Shown here piece after piece: positions 24,100-33,006 of a DNA stretch of 64,000 nt. Numbering within the stretch: position 1 is the stretch's first letter; the number at the start of each line of letters is the position of its first letter. The notes beneath the pieces were generated by a model. It was not told the origin of the DNA. It made no database searches and saw only the letters and a list, made by a program, of their open reading frames with translations. Source of the DNA: Sphaerimonospora cavernae (GTDB lineage Bacteria; Actinomycetota; Actinomycetes; Streptosporangiales; Streptosporangiaceae); the NCBI RefSeq assembly GCF_042435035.1, contig NZ_JBHMQT010000018.1, positions 1 to 64,000 on the forward strand. Direction: 5' to 3'. A program made the position numbers and the translations under genes.

Positions 24100-24432
24100 T
24101 TACCGGCCCCTCAGCAGGCGGAGGGCCTTCTCCTTCTCGAAGTCCAGTGCCCGGCGCGGCGCCGGGATCCGGCCGATCCGCACGCCCAGGTCCCGGACGG
24201 CCTGGCCGACGGCGGGCTCGGCCAGCGCACGCAGCGCGAAGGCCAACTCGGCGGGGGAGACGTCGAAACGGCGTTCCAGGTCCATCGCCTGGCGGACGGC
24301 GGCCAACTCCTCGGGCCCGAACTGCCGGTGAGCGCCCCGATCGCGGATCGGCGGCAGCAGCCCGAGCGCCTCCCGGTAGCGCAGCATGCGGGGGGACAGA
24401 CCGAGCCGTCTGGCGGCCTCCGTGATCCGCAT
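24100..24432 (-). CDS. MerR-family transcriptional regulator
   Basis: 110 residues. An N-terminal winged helix (MRITEAARRLGLSPRMLRYREALGLL) is followed by HRQFGPEELAAVRQAMDLERRF and a short C-terminal helix. No cysteine or effector domain follows, so the inducer is not a metal bound in the usual way. The ATG ending at 24432 has GGAGG 9-12 nt upstream; an upstream open extension is not homologous. It is divergent from ahcY, and the 172-bp gap should carry both promoters. Confidence 0.85.
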   Translation of the reverse strand: MRITEAARRLGLSPRMLRYREALGLLPPIRDRGAHRQFGPEELAAVRQAMDLERRFDVSPAELAFALRALAEPAVGQAVRDLGVRIGRIPAPRRALDFEKEKALRLLRGR

Positions 24433-24567
24433 CGAAGCCACCACCTCCAGTTCCTTTTCGCCCACGCTAGACGTTTCCGGGCCGTTGCGGGAGCCGTACG
24501 AGCGCAATCCTCACATTCTTGTGTCAGGTTCGCATGTGATCGGATGCACGGGGTGGATCGCGCCGCC

Positions 24568-24573
24568 TAAACT
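24568..24573 (+). promoter_or_regulatory. Candidate -10 of ahcY
   Basis: TAAACT, 32 nt before the ATG at 24605. No good -35 is seen. I found no fold resembling an SAH riboswitch in 24433-24604. Confidence 0.4.
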
Positions 24574-24604
24574 CGCTGCGACGGACAATGGAGGGATGAC
24601 ACTC

Positions 24605-26032
<1,428 letters not shown>

Positions 26033-26085
26033 CCGACCACCCCGCCCACAAGCGCACCCACCCACCCGCGCACCCACCCACCCGC

Positions 26086-26347
26086 GGTGATCTTGCAGTT
26101 TCTCGCAGGTATAGGGCGTGACCTGCTCCGATCCCTCTCGTGATCTTGTAGTTTCTCGCACACGAGATGGTTTCCGCTGGTCAGATGGGGTGTCATTACT
26201 CCGTGATCTTGCAGTCCGAAATTCCGGACTGCAAGATCACGGAGGACGTTCTCGCTGGTGGTAGCACCTGACTGCGAGTTTCTGCAAGATCATGAATGGG
26301 AAAACCGCAGGTGGGCAAGGGTAGCTGCGAGTTTTCGCAAGATCACG
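26086..26347. repeat. Phased intergenic element array, six copies, between two SAH hydrolase genes
   Basis: This fills most of the 336-bp gap 26033-26368; no gene is seen there. Minus-oriented copies: 26087-26108 and 26139-26160, offset 53 bp. A head-to-head pair forms the palindrome 26201-26242; its left half is 63 bp from the previous copy. Plus-oriented copies: 26272-26294 and 26325-26347; their cores start 53 and 106 bp after the core in the palindrome's right half. So 53, 63, 53 and 53 bp, near 5, 6, 5 and 5 helical turns. Spacers keep a CGCTGGTC-like motif near the middle but otherwise differ. Confidence 0.9.
26201..26242. repeat. 42-bp near-perfect palindrome at the array's turning point
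   Basis: Arms of 18 bp (CCGTGATCTTGCAGTCCG and its reverse complement) are perfect. The central six bases add one mismatched pair (positions 19 and 24) and AATT-type pairing. It consists of two copies of the CTGCAAGATCACGG half, fused head to head without the CTGCGAG half. It could form a strong hairpin in RNA but has no T-run. Confidence 0.9.
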
Positions 26348-26368
26348 CCCGGGGGGTGGGTCAAGAAC

Positions 26369-27649
26369 ATGCCCTGGGAGGTTGGGGTGGTGGCAGAGGG
26401 GATCGCCGAGGCGGGAGAGCGCCGGATCGGATGGGCGGCCAGGGCCATGCCGGTGCTGACCGCGCTGGGGGAGCGGTTCGCCGGAGAGCGGCCGTTCGAC
26501 GGCGTGCGGATCGCCGCCTGCCTGCACGTCACCGCCGAGACCGCCGTACTGCTGGGGGCGCTCAGGGCCGGTGGTGCCGAGATCGCGCTGGCCGCCTCCA
26601 ACCCGTTGTCCACCCAGGACGATGTCGCGGCAGCCCTTGAGACGTACGGCATAGCGGTACACGCCCGGGCGGGAGTGGACAGGGGCACCTACTACCGGCA
26701 TATCCACCAGGCACTGGACATCTCCCCGAACATCGTGCTCGACGACGGGTGCGATCTGGTCAACATCCTCCACACCGAGCGGGTGGAGTTGCTCGACACG
26801 GTCGCCGGCGGCTGTGAGGAGACCACGACCGGCATCATCCGGCTCCGCCAGATGGCCTCGGAGAACGCCCTCCGATTCCCCGTTGTCGCGGTCAACGACA
26901 CCCGTACGAAGCGGATGTTCGACAACCGGTACGGCACCGGCCAGTCGACGCTCGACGGCATCATGCGGGCGACCAACGTCCTGCTGGCCGGCCGTACCGT
27001 CGTCGTGGCGGGTTTCGGCTTCTGCGGACGGGGAGTCGCCGAGCGGGCCAGGGGGCTGGGCGCGCGGGTGATCGTCACCGAGATCGACCCGGTGAAGGCG
27101 CTGGACGCCACGCTGCAGGGGTACGAGGTCCAGCCGATGGGCCGGGCCGCCGAGATCGGCGACGTTTTCGTGACCGTCACCGGAAACCGGGACGTGATCC
27201 GCGCCGAACACCTGGCCGACATGAAGGACGGCGCGATCCTGGCCAACGCGGGGCATTTCGACGTCGAGATCGACGTGCGCGCACTGGAGGAGTCGGCGAC
27301 CGCCGTCCGCTTCGGCATCCGCCCCAACACCGACGAGTACGTCATGGCCGACGGCAGGCGGCTGCTGCTCCTGTCGGAGGGTCGCCTGGTCAACCTCACC
27401 GCGGCCGAGGGACATCCGGCGGCGGTCATGGACATGTCGTTCTCGGCTCAGGCCCTCGCCGTCGCCTGGCTCGCCCGCTCCACCTGGCTCGCCGAGGAGT
27501 CCGTACGGCTGCGGCCCGGCGTCCACGACGTACCGGCCGAGATCGACGCCGAGGTGGCCCGGCTCAAGCTCGCCGCGACCGGCATCGAGATCGACATCCT
27601 CACCGACGACCAGGAGCACTACCTCCACTCCTGGCGCCTCGGGTCATAG
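26369..27649 (+). CDS. Second adenosylhomocysteinase-like protein, short archaeal type
   Basis: 426 residues, clearly homologous to ahcY (ASNPLSTQDDVAAAL, CEETTTGIIRLRQM, NDTRTKRMFDNRYG, NAGHFDVEIDV). It lacks the ~40-residue insertion and the C-terminal KPDHYRY and ends DDQEHYLHSWRLGS, like archaeal and Thermotoga SAH/S-inosylhomocysteine hydrolases. The NAD loop is GFGFCGRGVAE. The catalytic Lys and Asp are kept. Substrate could be SAH, S-inosylhomocysteine or an analogue. The ATG at 26369 is used; GTG codons at 26387 and 26390, preceded by GGGAGG, are good alternatives. The array separates it from ahcY. Confidence 0.88.
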   Translation: MPWEVGVVAEGIAEAGERRIGWAARAMPVLTALGERFAGERPFDGVRIAACLHVTAETAVLLGALRAGGAEIALAASNPLSTQDDVAAALETYGIAVHARAGVDRGTYYRHIHQALDISPNIVLDDGCDLVNILHTERVELLDTVAGGCEETTTGIIRLRQMASENALRFPVVAVNDTRTKRMFDNRYGTGQSTLDGIMRATNVLLAGRTVVVAGFGFCGRGVAERARGLGARVIVTEIDPVKALDATLQGYEVQPMGRAAEIGDVFVTVTGNRDVIRAEHLADMKDGAILANAGHFDVEIDVRALEESATAVRFGIRPNTDEYVMADGRRLLLLSEGRLVNLTAAEGHPAAVMDMSFSAQALAVAWLARSTWLAEESVRLRPGVHDVPAEIDAEVARLKLAATGIEIDILTDDQEHYLHSWRLGS

Positions 27650-27653
27650 ACGA

Positions 27654-27707
27654 GGACAGGCGCGGCCGGAGGCGACCTCTCCCTTCGCGGTCCGGCCGCG
27701 CCTGTCC
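27654..27707 (+). terminator. Strong hairpin terminator
   Basis: A perfect 17-bp stem (GGACAGGCGCGGCCGGA with its reverse complement at 27691-27707) and a 20-nt loop, right after the SAH hydrolase-like gene. There is no T-run, as is common in high-GC actinobacteria. It may act in both directions, since the RDD gene ends nearby on the other strand. Confidence 0.85.
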
Positions 27708-27803
27708 CAACCCCACTGCAGGCACTGCCCCAAGGGCCTGCGAACGTCACAGGTGCCCCGCAAGCAGGGAGATACACCCTCTGCTGGCGACAAATCCGAA
27801 AAA

Positions 27804-28709
27804 TCAGGCCGGGGGAACGAATCCCCCAGATGTCGGCCCCGGATCGTGGGCCGCCGGAGCGGGCGTGGTTCCATACGCCCCAGAAGTGCCGTACGCCCCA
27901 GAAGTGCCGTACGCGAACGGCGTTCCGTACGCGGGGGGCATGGCGGAACGGCGGGCCTGCGCCCGGGTGAGGCGGATCTCGGTGCGGCGGCGACGTTCGG
28001 CGAGGACGGCGGCGAGGTAGGCATGCGGCGGAACGCCCGGCGGGGGCGGCGGGGTGACGCGGGACATCACCTGGGCCGAGATCCGCGTGCCCATCTCGTG
28101 CTGGACGGCGGGGGTGAGCTGGTGCCAGCGTGAGAGGTACTGCCGGGCCGCGCCCGCCAGCTCGTCGGTGAGCTGGGAGAGCTCAAGTGTGGCCGCCCAG
28201 GAGGCGAGGTGCGGCGGCATGACCGGTGGCGGGCTCTGGCGTGGCCCGCGCTCCCCGATGACGATGGTCCCGGAGAAGACGTCGCCGAGCCGTTTGCCCT
28301 TCTCGTTGGCCAGCGAGGTGATGAGCGCCGGGGCTCCGGCGAACATCCAGAACTCCACGAACCCGGCGAGCCCGCGAAACAGTGCCTGCCGGAAGCGTTC
28401 GGGGCCGCCGTCGTCGCTCACCACCCGAAGGCCGAGTGCGAGCTTGCCGACGCTGCGGCCTCTGCTGATGGTCTCGAACGCGACCGGACAGGCCACGATG
28501 ACGAGCACGGTGAGCAGGATGTTCAGGCCCATGGCCAGCGCGTCGTCGACGATGGGGGAGGCGTACGCGACGAGCAGGTAGACCCCGATGAGCAGGGTCA
28601 TCTGGATGAGCCAGTCGATGAGGAACGCCAGGGCGCGGCTGGAGAGCTGGGCGACCCGCACCTCGACGACGACGGCCTCGCCGGTCACGACTTCGGACAC
28701 ACTGCGCAC
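27804..28709 (-). CDS. RDD-family membrane protein with low-complexity tail
   Basis: 301 residues. The RDD domain spans about 25-150 with LSSRALAFLIDWLIQ, three helices and GRSVGKLALGLRVVSDDGG. A helical cytoplasmic region follows, then a tail of Tyr/Gly/Thr/Pro repeats (AYGTSG) encoded partly by an 18-bp unit repeated exactly twice (27874-27909). RDD proteins are poorly characterised; some act in ion transport. It is divergent from the SpoIIM-like gene 59 bp away, and the two families are commonly neighbours. Confidence 0.85.
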   Translation of the reverse strand: MRSVSEVVTGEAVVVEVRVAQLSSRALAFLIDWLIQMTLLIGVYLLVAYASPIVDDALAMGLNILLTVLVIVACPVAFETISRGRSVGKLALGLRVVSDDGGPERFRQALFRGLAGFVEFWMFAGAPALITSLANEKGKRLGDVFSGTIVIGERGPRQSPPPVMPPHLASWAATLELSQLTDELAGAARQYLSRWHQLTPAVQHEMGTRISAQVMSRVTPPPPPGVPPHAYLAAVLAERRRRTEIRLTRAQARRSAMPPAYGTPFAYGTSGAYGTSGAYGTTPAPAAHDPGPTSGGFVPPA

Positions 28710-28755
28710 CCTATCTCCACCGCATCTCTACCGCCCTGATCGTCTCCGAGCCCGA

Positions 28756-28761
28756 TAAGGT
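28756..28761 (+). promoter_or_regulatory. Candidate -10 of a leaderless transcript
   Basis: TAAGGT, 7 nt before the GTG at 28769; no ribosome-binding site is present. Confidence 0.4.
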
Positions 28762-28768
28762 CCGATGC

Positions 28769-29761
28769 GTGGACATGGATGCGTTCGTCGCCGTGAACGG
28801 TCCGGTTTGGGACCGGCTCGACGAGCTGGTACGGCGGCGCCGGAGCCTTGACGGAGCCGAGGTCGACGAGCTGATCGAGCTCTACCAGCGGGCGACCACG
28901 CACCTGTCCATCGTCCGGTCCGGTTCGGCGGACGCGATGCTCGTCGGCCGGCTGTCGTCGCTGGTCGCGCGGGCCCGCTCGGCGGTCACCGGGGCGCACG
29001 GCCCGGCATGGCGGGAGGTCGTTCGGTTCTTCACGGTGTCGTTCCCCGTGGTGGCCTACCGGGCGTGGCGGTGGTGGCTCGGCGCGGCACTCGGGTCGCT
29101 CGCCGTCGCATATGTGCTCGCCGTGTGGGTGGTGAAGGACCCCGCGGTACAGACCGTCCTCGGCACTCCGGAGGAGATCAGGCAGCTCGTCGAGCGCGAT
29201 TTCGCCGACTATTACTCCGAGCATCCGGCGGCCTCGTTCGCCGGCCAGGTATGGGTGAACAACGCCTGGGTGTCGCTGCAGGTCGTCGTCTCGGCGATTC
29301 TGCTCGGGCTGCCGATTCCGTGGATTCTCTGGCAGAACGCCGCGAACCTGGGAATCATCAGCGGGCTGATGCACGCCCACGGCAAGGCCGACGTGTTCTG
29401 GGGACTGATCCTGCCGCACGGCATGCTGGAGTTGACCGCGGTCTTCCTCGCGGCGGGGGTCGGCATGCGGCTCGGCTGGACGGTGATCGACCCGGGCCCC
29501 CGGCGTCGAGGGGAGGCGCTGGCCGAGCAGGGCAGGGCCGTGATGAGCGTCGCCCTGGGGCTGGTCGCCGTGCTGCTGGTCTCCGGGCTGATCGAGGCCG
29601 GGGTCACCCCGTCGGGCCTGCCCACGTGGGCGCGCATCGCGATCGGCGCGCTGGCCGAGGTGCTCTTCCTCACGTACGTGATCGTGTTCGGCCGCCGCGC
29701 CGTACGCGAGGACGAGACCGGTGACATTGAGGAGGCCCCCGACCTGGCCCCTACGGCCTGA
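28769..29761 (+). CDS. SpoIIM-like (stage II sporulation protein M family) membrane protein
   Basis: 330 residues. A helical N-terminal part (WDRLDELVRRRRSLDGAEVDEL, RATTHLSIVRS) is followed by about six membrane helices, with the family core NNAWVSLQVVVSAILLGLP and ILPHGMLELTAVFLAAGVGMRLGW. In Bacillus SpoIIM belongs to the engulfment machinery, but in actinobacteria the family is widespread and paired with RDD proteins, so a direct sporulation role is not implied. The start is the GTG at 28769, with an ATG two codons later. Confidence 0.88.
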   Translation: MDMDAFVAVNGPVWDRLDELVRRRRSLDGAEVDELIELYQRATTHLSIVRSGSADAMLVGRLSSLVARARSAVTGAHGPAWREVVRFFTVSFPVVAYRAWRWWLGAALGSLAVAYVLAVWVVKDPAVQTVLGTPEEIRQLVERDFADYYSEHPAASFAGQVWVNNAWVSLQVVVSAILLGLPIPWILWQNAANLGIISGLMHAHGKADVFWGLILPHGMLELTAVFLAAGVGMRLGWTVIDPGPRRRGEALAEQGRAVMSVALGLVAVLLVSGLIEAGVTPSGLPTWARIAIGALAEVLFLTYVIVFGRRAVREDETGDIEEAPDLAPTA

Positions 29762-29824
29762 CGTCGTTCCTGACCAATTTAGGTAGCCCGAAATTCGGAC
29801 ATTCGAGTCATCCGTATTCTGACC

Positions 29825-29864
29825 AGTTTTGCCAGTGATGTCAGGGGTAGCAGGTGGCAAAACT
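29825..29864. promoter_or_regulatory. Inverted repeat in an AT-rich gap
   Basis: AGTTTTGCCA (29825-29834) and its exact reverse complement (29855-29864) are separated by 20 bp. It lies in the 159-bp gap 29762-29920, which is far poorer in GC than its surroundings. It may be a repressor site for the gene at 29921 or a terminator for the SpoIIM-like gene. Confidence 0.5.
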
Positions 29865-29882
29865 AGAATTTAATTCACAGGG

Positions 29883-29912
29883 CTGACAAACCCGACATTC
29901 GGGCTATACGAT
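29883..29912 (+). promoter_or_regulatory. Promoter of the GPP34 gene
   Basis: CTGACA (29883-29888), 18 bp, TACGAT (29907-29912), then 8 nt to the GTG at 29921: a good sigma-70-type promoter giving an almost leaderless mRNA. Confidence 0.55.
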
Positions 29913-29920
29913 CGCCTCTC

Positions 29921-30649
29921 GTGACTGGAGCCGATCTTTCAGGTCCCCTCCTGGCCAACGATCTCTACTTCGTCATACATGACGACAGAACGGGCCGGAT
30001 GCGGCTGCATCCCCGGCTGACCGGGCTCGGTCTGGCCGCTGCCATCGTGGGTGAACTGATGCTCGCCGGGTGGATCACCATCCGGCTCGCCGCGGGTCAG
30101 GCGCGGCTCGCCCCGGTCGGCACGCCTCCCGGAGGCGTCGTCTCCGCGCCGGGTACGGCCCCGCGAGGCACGATGACGGCCGGTGCGGCCGGTGCGGTCG
30201 GCGTGGCGCCTCTGGCCGACGTGGTCACGCGGAGCGCGCTGGCCCACATCGCCGCCGAGCCGGCGCATTCCCTCCAGACCTGGCTGCAGTTCCTCGCCCG
30301 TACGGCTCACGCCGACGTGGCCGCCCGCATGACGGAGGCCGGGCTGCTGCGGCGTCCCCCCGGCAGGCGGCTGCCGCGCCGGGCCCGGCCGCAGGCTCCC
30401 GTCGATCCCAACACGGCACTGTGGCCGGTCGGCCGTCTCAACCTCGCGATCCAGCGCGGTCAGCGACTCGACACGCGCGAGGCGCTCCTGCTGGGGCTGG
30501 TCGTCGCGACCACGGTCGCCCGGACAGTCCTGTGGGAGCCGGACTCGAGACACCTGTCCGACTCGATCGCCACCCTCCCCGCGCCGTTCCGGGAGCTGAT
30601 CGCCCAGACCAAGGCCGCTGTCGGCGACGCCGTCATCAGCCGCCTGTGA
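29921..30649 (+). CDS. GPP34 (Golgi phosphoprotein 3-like) family protein
   Basis: 242 residues with the opening typical of actinobacterial GPP34 proteins (LANDLYFVIHDDRTGRMRLHPR, GLGLAAAIVGELMLAGWI) and a helical remainder (LNLAIQRGQRLDTREALLLGLV). Eukaryotic GPP34 binds PI4P on Golgi membranes. Bacterial members are abundant in Streptomycetales and Streptosporangiales and have no established role. A minisatellite starts within its last codons. Confidence 0.82.
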   Translation: MTGADLSGPLLANDLYFVIHDDRTGRMRLHPRLTGLGLAAAIVGELMLAGWITIRLAAGQARLAPVGTPPGGVVSAPGTAPRGTMTAGAAGAVGVAPLADVVTRSALAHIAAEPAHSLQTWLQFLARTAHADVAARMTEAGLLRRPPGRRLPRRARPQAPVDPNTALWPVGRLNLAIQRGQRLDTREALLLGLVVATTVARTVLWEPDSRHLSDSIATLPAPFRELIAQTKAAVGDAVISRL

Positions 30650-30747
30650 AAGTCCCCCTCTGAAAGTCCCCCTGCCAAAGTGCCGACTGCCAAAGTGCCG
30701 ACTGCCAAAGTGCCCCCTGCCAAAGTGCCCCCTGCCAAAGTGCCGAC
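30645..30747 (+). repeat. Intergenic 15-bp minisatellite, five units plus two degenerate ones
   Basis: TGCCAAAGTGCCGAC or TGCCAAAGTGCCCCC at 30673, 30688, 30703, 30718 and 30733, differing only in the last bases. They are preceded by two shorter related units (GAAAGTCCCCC) from 30645. The array spans most of the 131 bp before the permease gene and ends 33 bp before its ATG. Confidence 0.9.
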
Positions 30748-30780
30748 GAAAACCGACACCCCTCTCCACGGAGTTTCCGC

Positions 30781-32259
30781 ATGTCCCTGACAGAGCACAG
30801 AACTACGAGCGCCGTCTCGGCGGCGCTGGCCAAAGACCGCCTCGGCGTGCCGTCCGTGGTGTTCTTCGTCATGTCGGCGGCGGCCCCGCTGCTGGTCACC
30901 GCCGGCGTGGTGACCACCGCCTACGCCGTGACCGGCGTGACCGGCGTTCCGCTGGCGTACATCCTGCTCGGCGCCATTCTGGGGCTGTTCGCCGTCGGAT
31001 TTGTGACGATGTCCCGCTACGTGGTGAACGCGGGCGCGTTCTACGCGTACACCGCGAAAGGCCTCGGCCGGCCGGTGGGCGTGGCGACCGCCTGGGTCGC
31101 GCTGCTGGCCTACAACGCACTCGTGCTGGGCCTCTACGGCATTATCGGGTCGGCCGTCGAGCCGCTGCTCGGTGACTGGTTCGGGATCTCGCCGCCGTGG
31201 TGGCTGATCGCGCTGGTCTTCTGGGCGCTGACCGGGGTGCTCGGCCTCATGCGGGTGGACGTGAACGGGAAGATCCTGGCAGTTCTGCTGCTGTCCGAGA
31301 TCGCCTTCGTCATCGTTTTCGACATCGCGGACTTCTTCCACCCGGCCGCCGCCACCGGCTTCAGCCCGGAGATCTTCAACCCCGGCAACTTCTTCGCCCC
31401 CGGCTTCGGCGCTCTGCTCGCGATATGCGTCGCGTCCTTCTCGGGTTTCGAGTCGTCGGTGGTCTTCGCCGAGGAGACCAAGAACCCGAAGCGGACGGTG
31501 CCGCTCGCGACCTACCTGGCGCTCGCCGTCATCACCGTTCTGTACACCATCTCGTCGTGGGCGATGATCGTGCCGGTCGGCACCGATGAGATCGCAGAGG
31601 CGGCCGGAGAGCAGGGTCCCGGTCTCCTGTTCGGCCTGGCGGAGCAGCACCTGGGGTCGACGATCTCGACGATCGGCTCGGTCCTGTTCGCGACCAGCAT
31701 CGTCGCGGCGATGATCGCCTTCCACAACACGACCTCTCGCTACATTTTCGCGCTCGGCCGGGAGAACGTCCTGCCCGCGGCCTTCGGCCGTACCCACCCG
31801 CGGACCGGCGCCCCGTTGCTGGGATCGCTGACCCAGAGTGTCCTCGGGCTGGTGGCGATCGTCATATACGCGATCTTCAGCTCGGATCCGCTGGTCGAGA
31901 TGTTCTTCACCCTGGGCTCGTTCGGCGGCTTCGGCCTGTTGGTGTTGCTGACGGCCACCTCGGTCGCGGTGTTCGCCTTCTTCGCCAAAAACCCCGGCCT
32001 GAAGAACGCCTGGCGCACCCAGATCGCCCCGGGCATCGCCTCGGTGCTGCTGTTCTGTGTGCTCGGACTCGCGCTGATCAATTTCGACAAGATTCTCGGC
32101 GTGGAGCCCGACTCCCTGCTCCGCTGGCTCCTGCCCGCCCTGTACCTCCTCGGCATCGGGCTCGGCGTCGCCTGGGCGCTGTTCCTGCGCGCCAAACGCT
32201 CAGAGATCTACGCCAACATCGGCCTGGGCGCCCAGGCCGCGGTCAGGAGGAGCAGTTGA
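30781..32259 (+). CDS. APC-superfamily amino acid permease
   Basis: 492 residues with about 12 membrane helices. N-terminal AAAPLLVTAGVVTTAYAVTG and GAFYAYTAKGLGRPVG are the substrate-site helices TM1 and TM3 of the APC fold. CVASFSGFESSVVFAEETKNPKRTVP and NTTSRYIFALGRENVLP are family landmarks. It should import an amino acid or amine by cation symport; the substrate is not predictable. It overlaps the acetyltransferase gene by TTGA, suggesting linked uptake and modification. A minisatellite occupies its upstream region. Confidence 0.92.
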   Translation: MSLTEHRTTSAVSAALAKDRLGVPSVVFFVMSAAAPLLVTAGVVTTAYAVTGVTGVPLAYILLGAILGLFAVGFVTMSRYVVNAGAFYAYTAKGLGRPVGVATAWVALLAYNALVLGLYGIIGSAVEPLLGDWFGISPPWWLIALVFWALTGVLGLMRVDVNGKILAVLLLSEIAFVIVFDIADFFHPAAATGFSPEIFNPGNFFAPGFGALLAICVASFSGFESSVVFAEETKNPKRTVPLATYLALAVITVLYTISSWAMIVPVGTDEIAEAAGEQGPGLLFGLAEQHLGSTISTIGSVLFATSIVAAMIAFHNTTSRYIFALGRENVLPAAFGRTHPRTGAPLLGSLTQSVLGLVAIVIYAIFSSDPLVEMFFTLGSFGGFGLLVLLTATSVAVFAFFAKNPGLKNAWRTQIAPGIASVLLFCVLGLALINFDKILGVEPDSLLRWLLPALYLLGIGLGVAWALFLRAKRSEIYANIGLGAQAAVRRSS

Positions 32260-32849
32260 GCGAGATCATCCGGATCAAGCCCAGCTCGGAGGCGGCCGAC
32301 ACGGTCGGCGCGATCATCGCGGAGTCCTTCCACGACCTCGCGGTCTCGAACTGGCTCGTCCCGCCGGACGACGTCCGTCGTCGGGTGCTGCCGCCGCACT
32401 TCGCCATGTTCGTCGAGCACGCCTTCACCTACGGCGAGGTCTACGCGACGGCCGACATGTCCGCGGTCGCGGTGTGGTTCGACAACATCGCCTCGCCCAT
32501 CCCCGAGATCCCGGACATCGGGCCCCGCATGGAGGTGCTCGCCGGTCCGCACGCCGAGCGCTTCGGGCTGCTCGGCGAGGCGATGGACAAGCATCATCCG
32601 CACGAGCCGCACTGCTATCTCGGGTTTCTCGCCGTGCTGCCGAACCGGCAGGGTCAGGGACTGGGCAGCGAGCTGGTGGCCGAGCACCATCGCAGGCTCG
32701 ATGAGCGGGGGACGGCCGCGTACCTGGAGGCCTCCAGCCCCCGCAGCCGCGAGTTCTACCTGCACCACGGCTACGCGGACCTCGGTGAGCCGCTGATCCT
32801 GCCCGGCGGCCCGCCCATGTTCCCGATGTGGCGCCCCCCGGCCTCCTGA
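32256..32849 (+). CDS. GNAT-family N-acetyltransferase
   Basis: 197 residues. The acetyl-CoA-binding motif is FLAVLPNRQGQGLGSELVAEHHRRL (about 127-151), and AAYLEASSPRSREFYLHHGY is the fourth motif. The TTG start at 32256 has AGGAGGAG 2-9 nt upstream and overlaps the permease stop, so the two are translationally coupled. The substrate may be the compound imported by the permease, which is an inference from context. Confidence 0.88.
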   Translation: MSEIIRIKPSSEAADTVGAIIAESFHDLAVSNWLVPPDDVRRRVLPPHFAMFVEHAFTYGEVYATADMSAVAVWFDNIASPIPEIPDIGPRMEVLAGPHAERFGLLGEAMDKHHPHEPHCYLGFLAVLPNRQGQGLGSELVAEHHRRLDERGTAAYLEASSPRSREFYLHHGYADLGEPLILPGGPPMFPMWRPPAS

Positions 32850-32864
32850 ACTCTTTTAACCGTC

Positions 32865-32904
32865 CCGTACGGAGGCTCAACGTGAAGGAAGCTTCCGTAC
32901 GGGC
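32865..32904. terminator. Bidirectional hairpin between convergent genes
   Basis: CCCGTACGGAGGCT (32865-32878) pairs with AGCTTCCGTACGGG (32891-32904) with one mismatch and a 12-nt loop. CTTTTAA just left of it gives an A/T-rich tail for the minus-strand DUF58 operon. The rest of 32850-33006 shows nothing else. Confidence 0.7.
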
Positions 32905-33006
32905 ACCGGGAACGGGCACCGCAGCGCTCGCCGAGCATTTCGACGGCGTCGCCATTCCACCTCACCGGACCCACAGCTCTGGGTTCTCCGATCCATGCGG
33001 CTGCCC

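Noticed and set aside
23976..24570. Plus-strand ORFs of 135 and 182 codons across the MerR gene
   Set aside because: They are antisense shadows of the MerR gene, whose helix-turn-helix is unmistakable.
24433..24604. SAH riboswitch upstream of ahcY
   Set aside because: I could not find the conserved pseudoknot elements by eye, and a -10 TAAACT leaves only about 25 nt of leader. A covariance-model search would settle it.
26086..26347. CRISPR array (23-bp repeats, ~30-bp spacers, 53-bp period)
   Set aside because: Repeats are degenerate and change orientation within the array, spacers share a central motif, similar short arrays occur at other loci, and no cas gene is present.
26258..26368. Upstream GTG start for the second SAH hydrolase
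   Set aside because: It would translate through two copies of the intergenic element. Homology begins after 26390.
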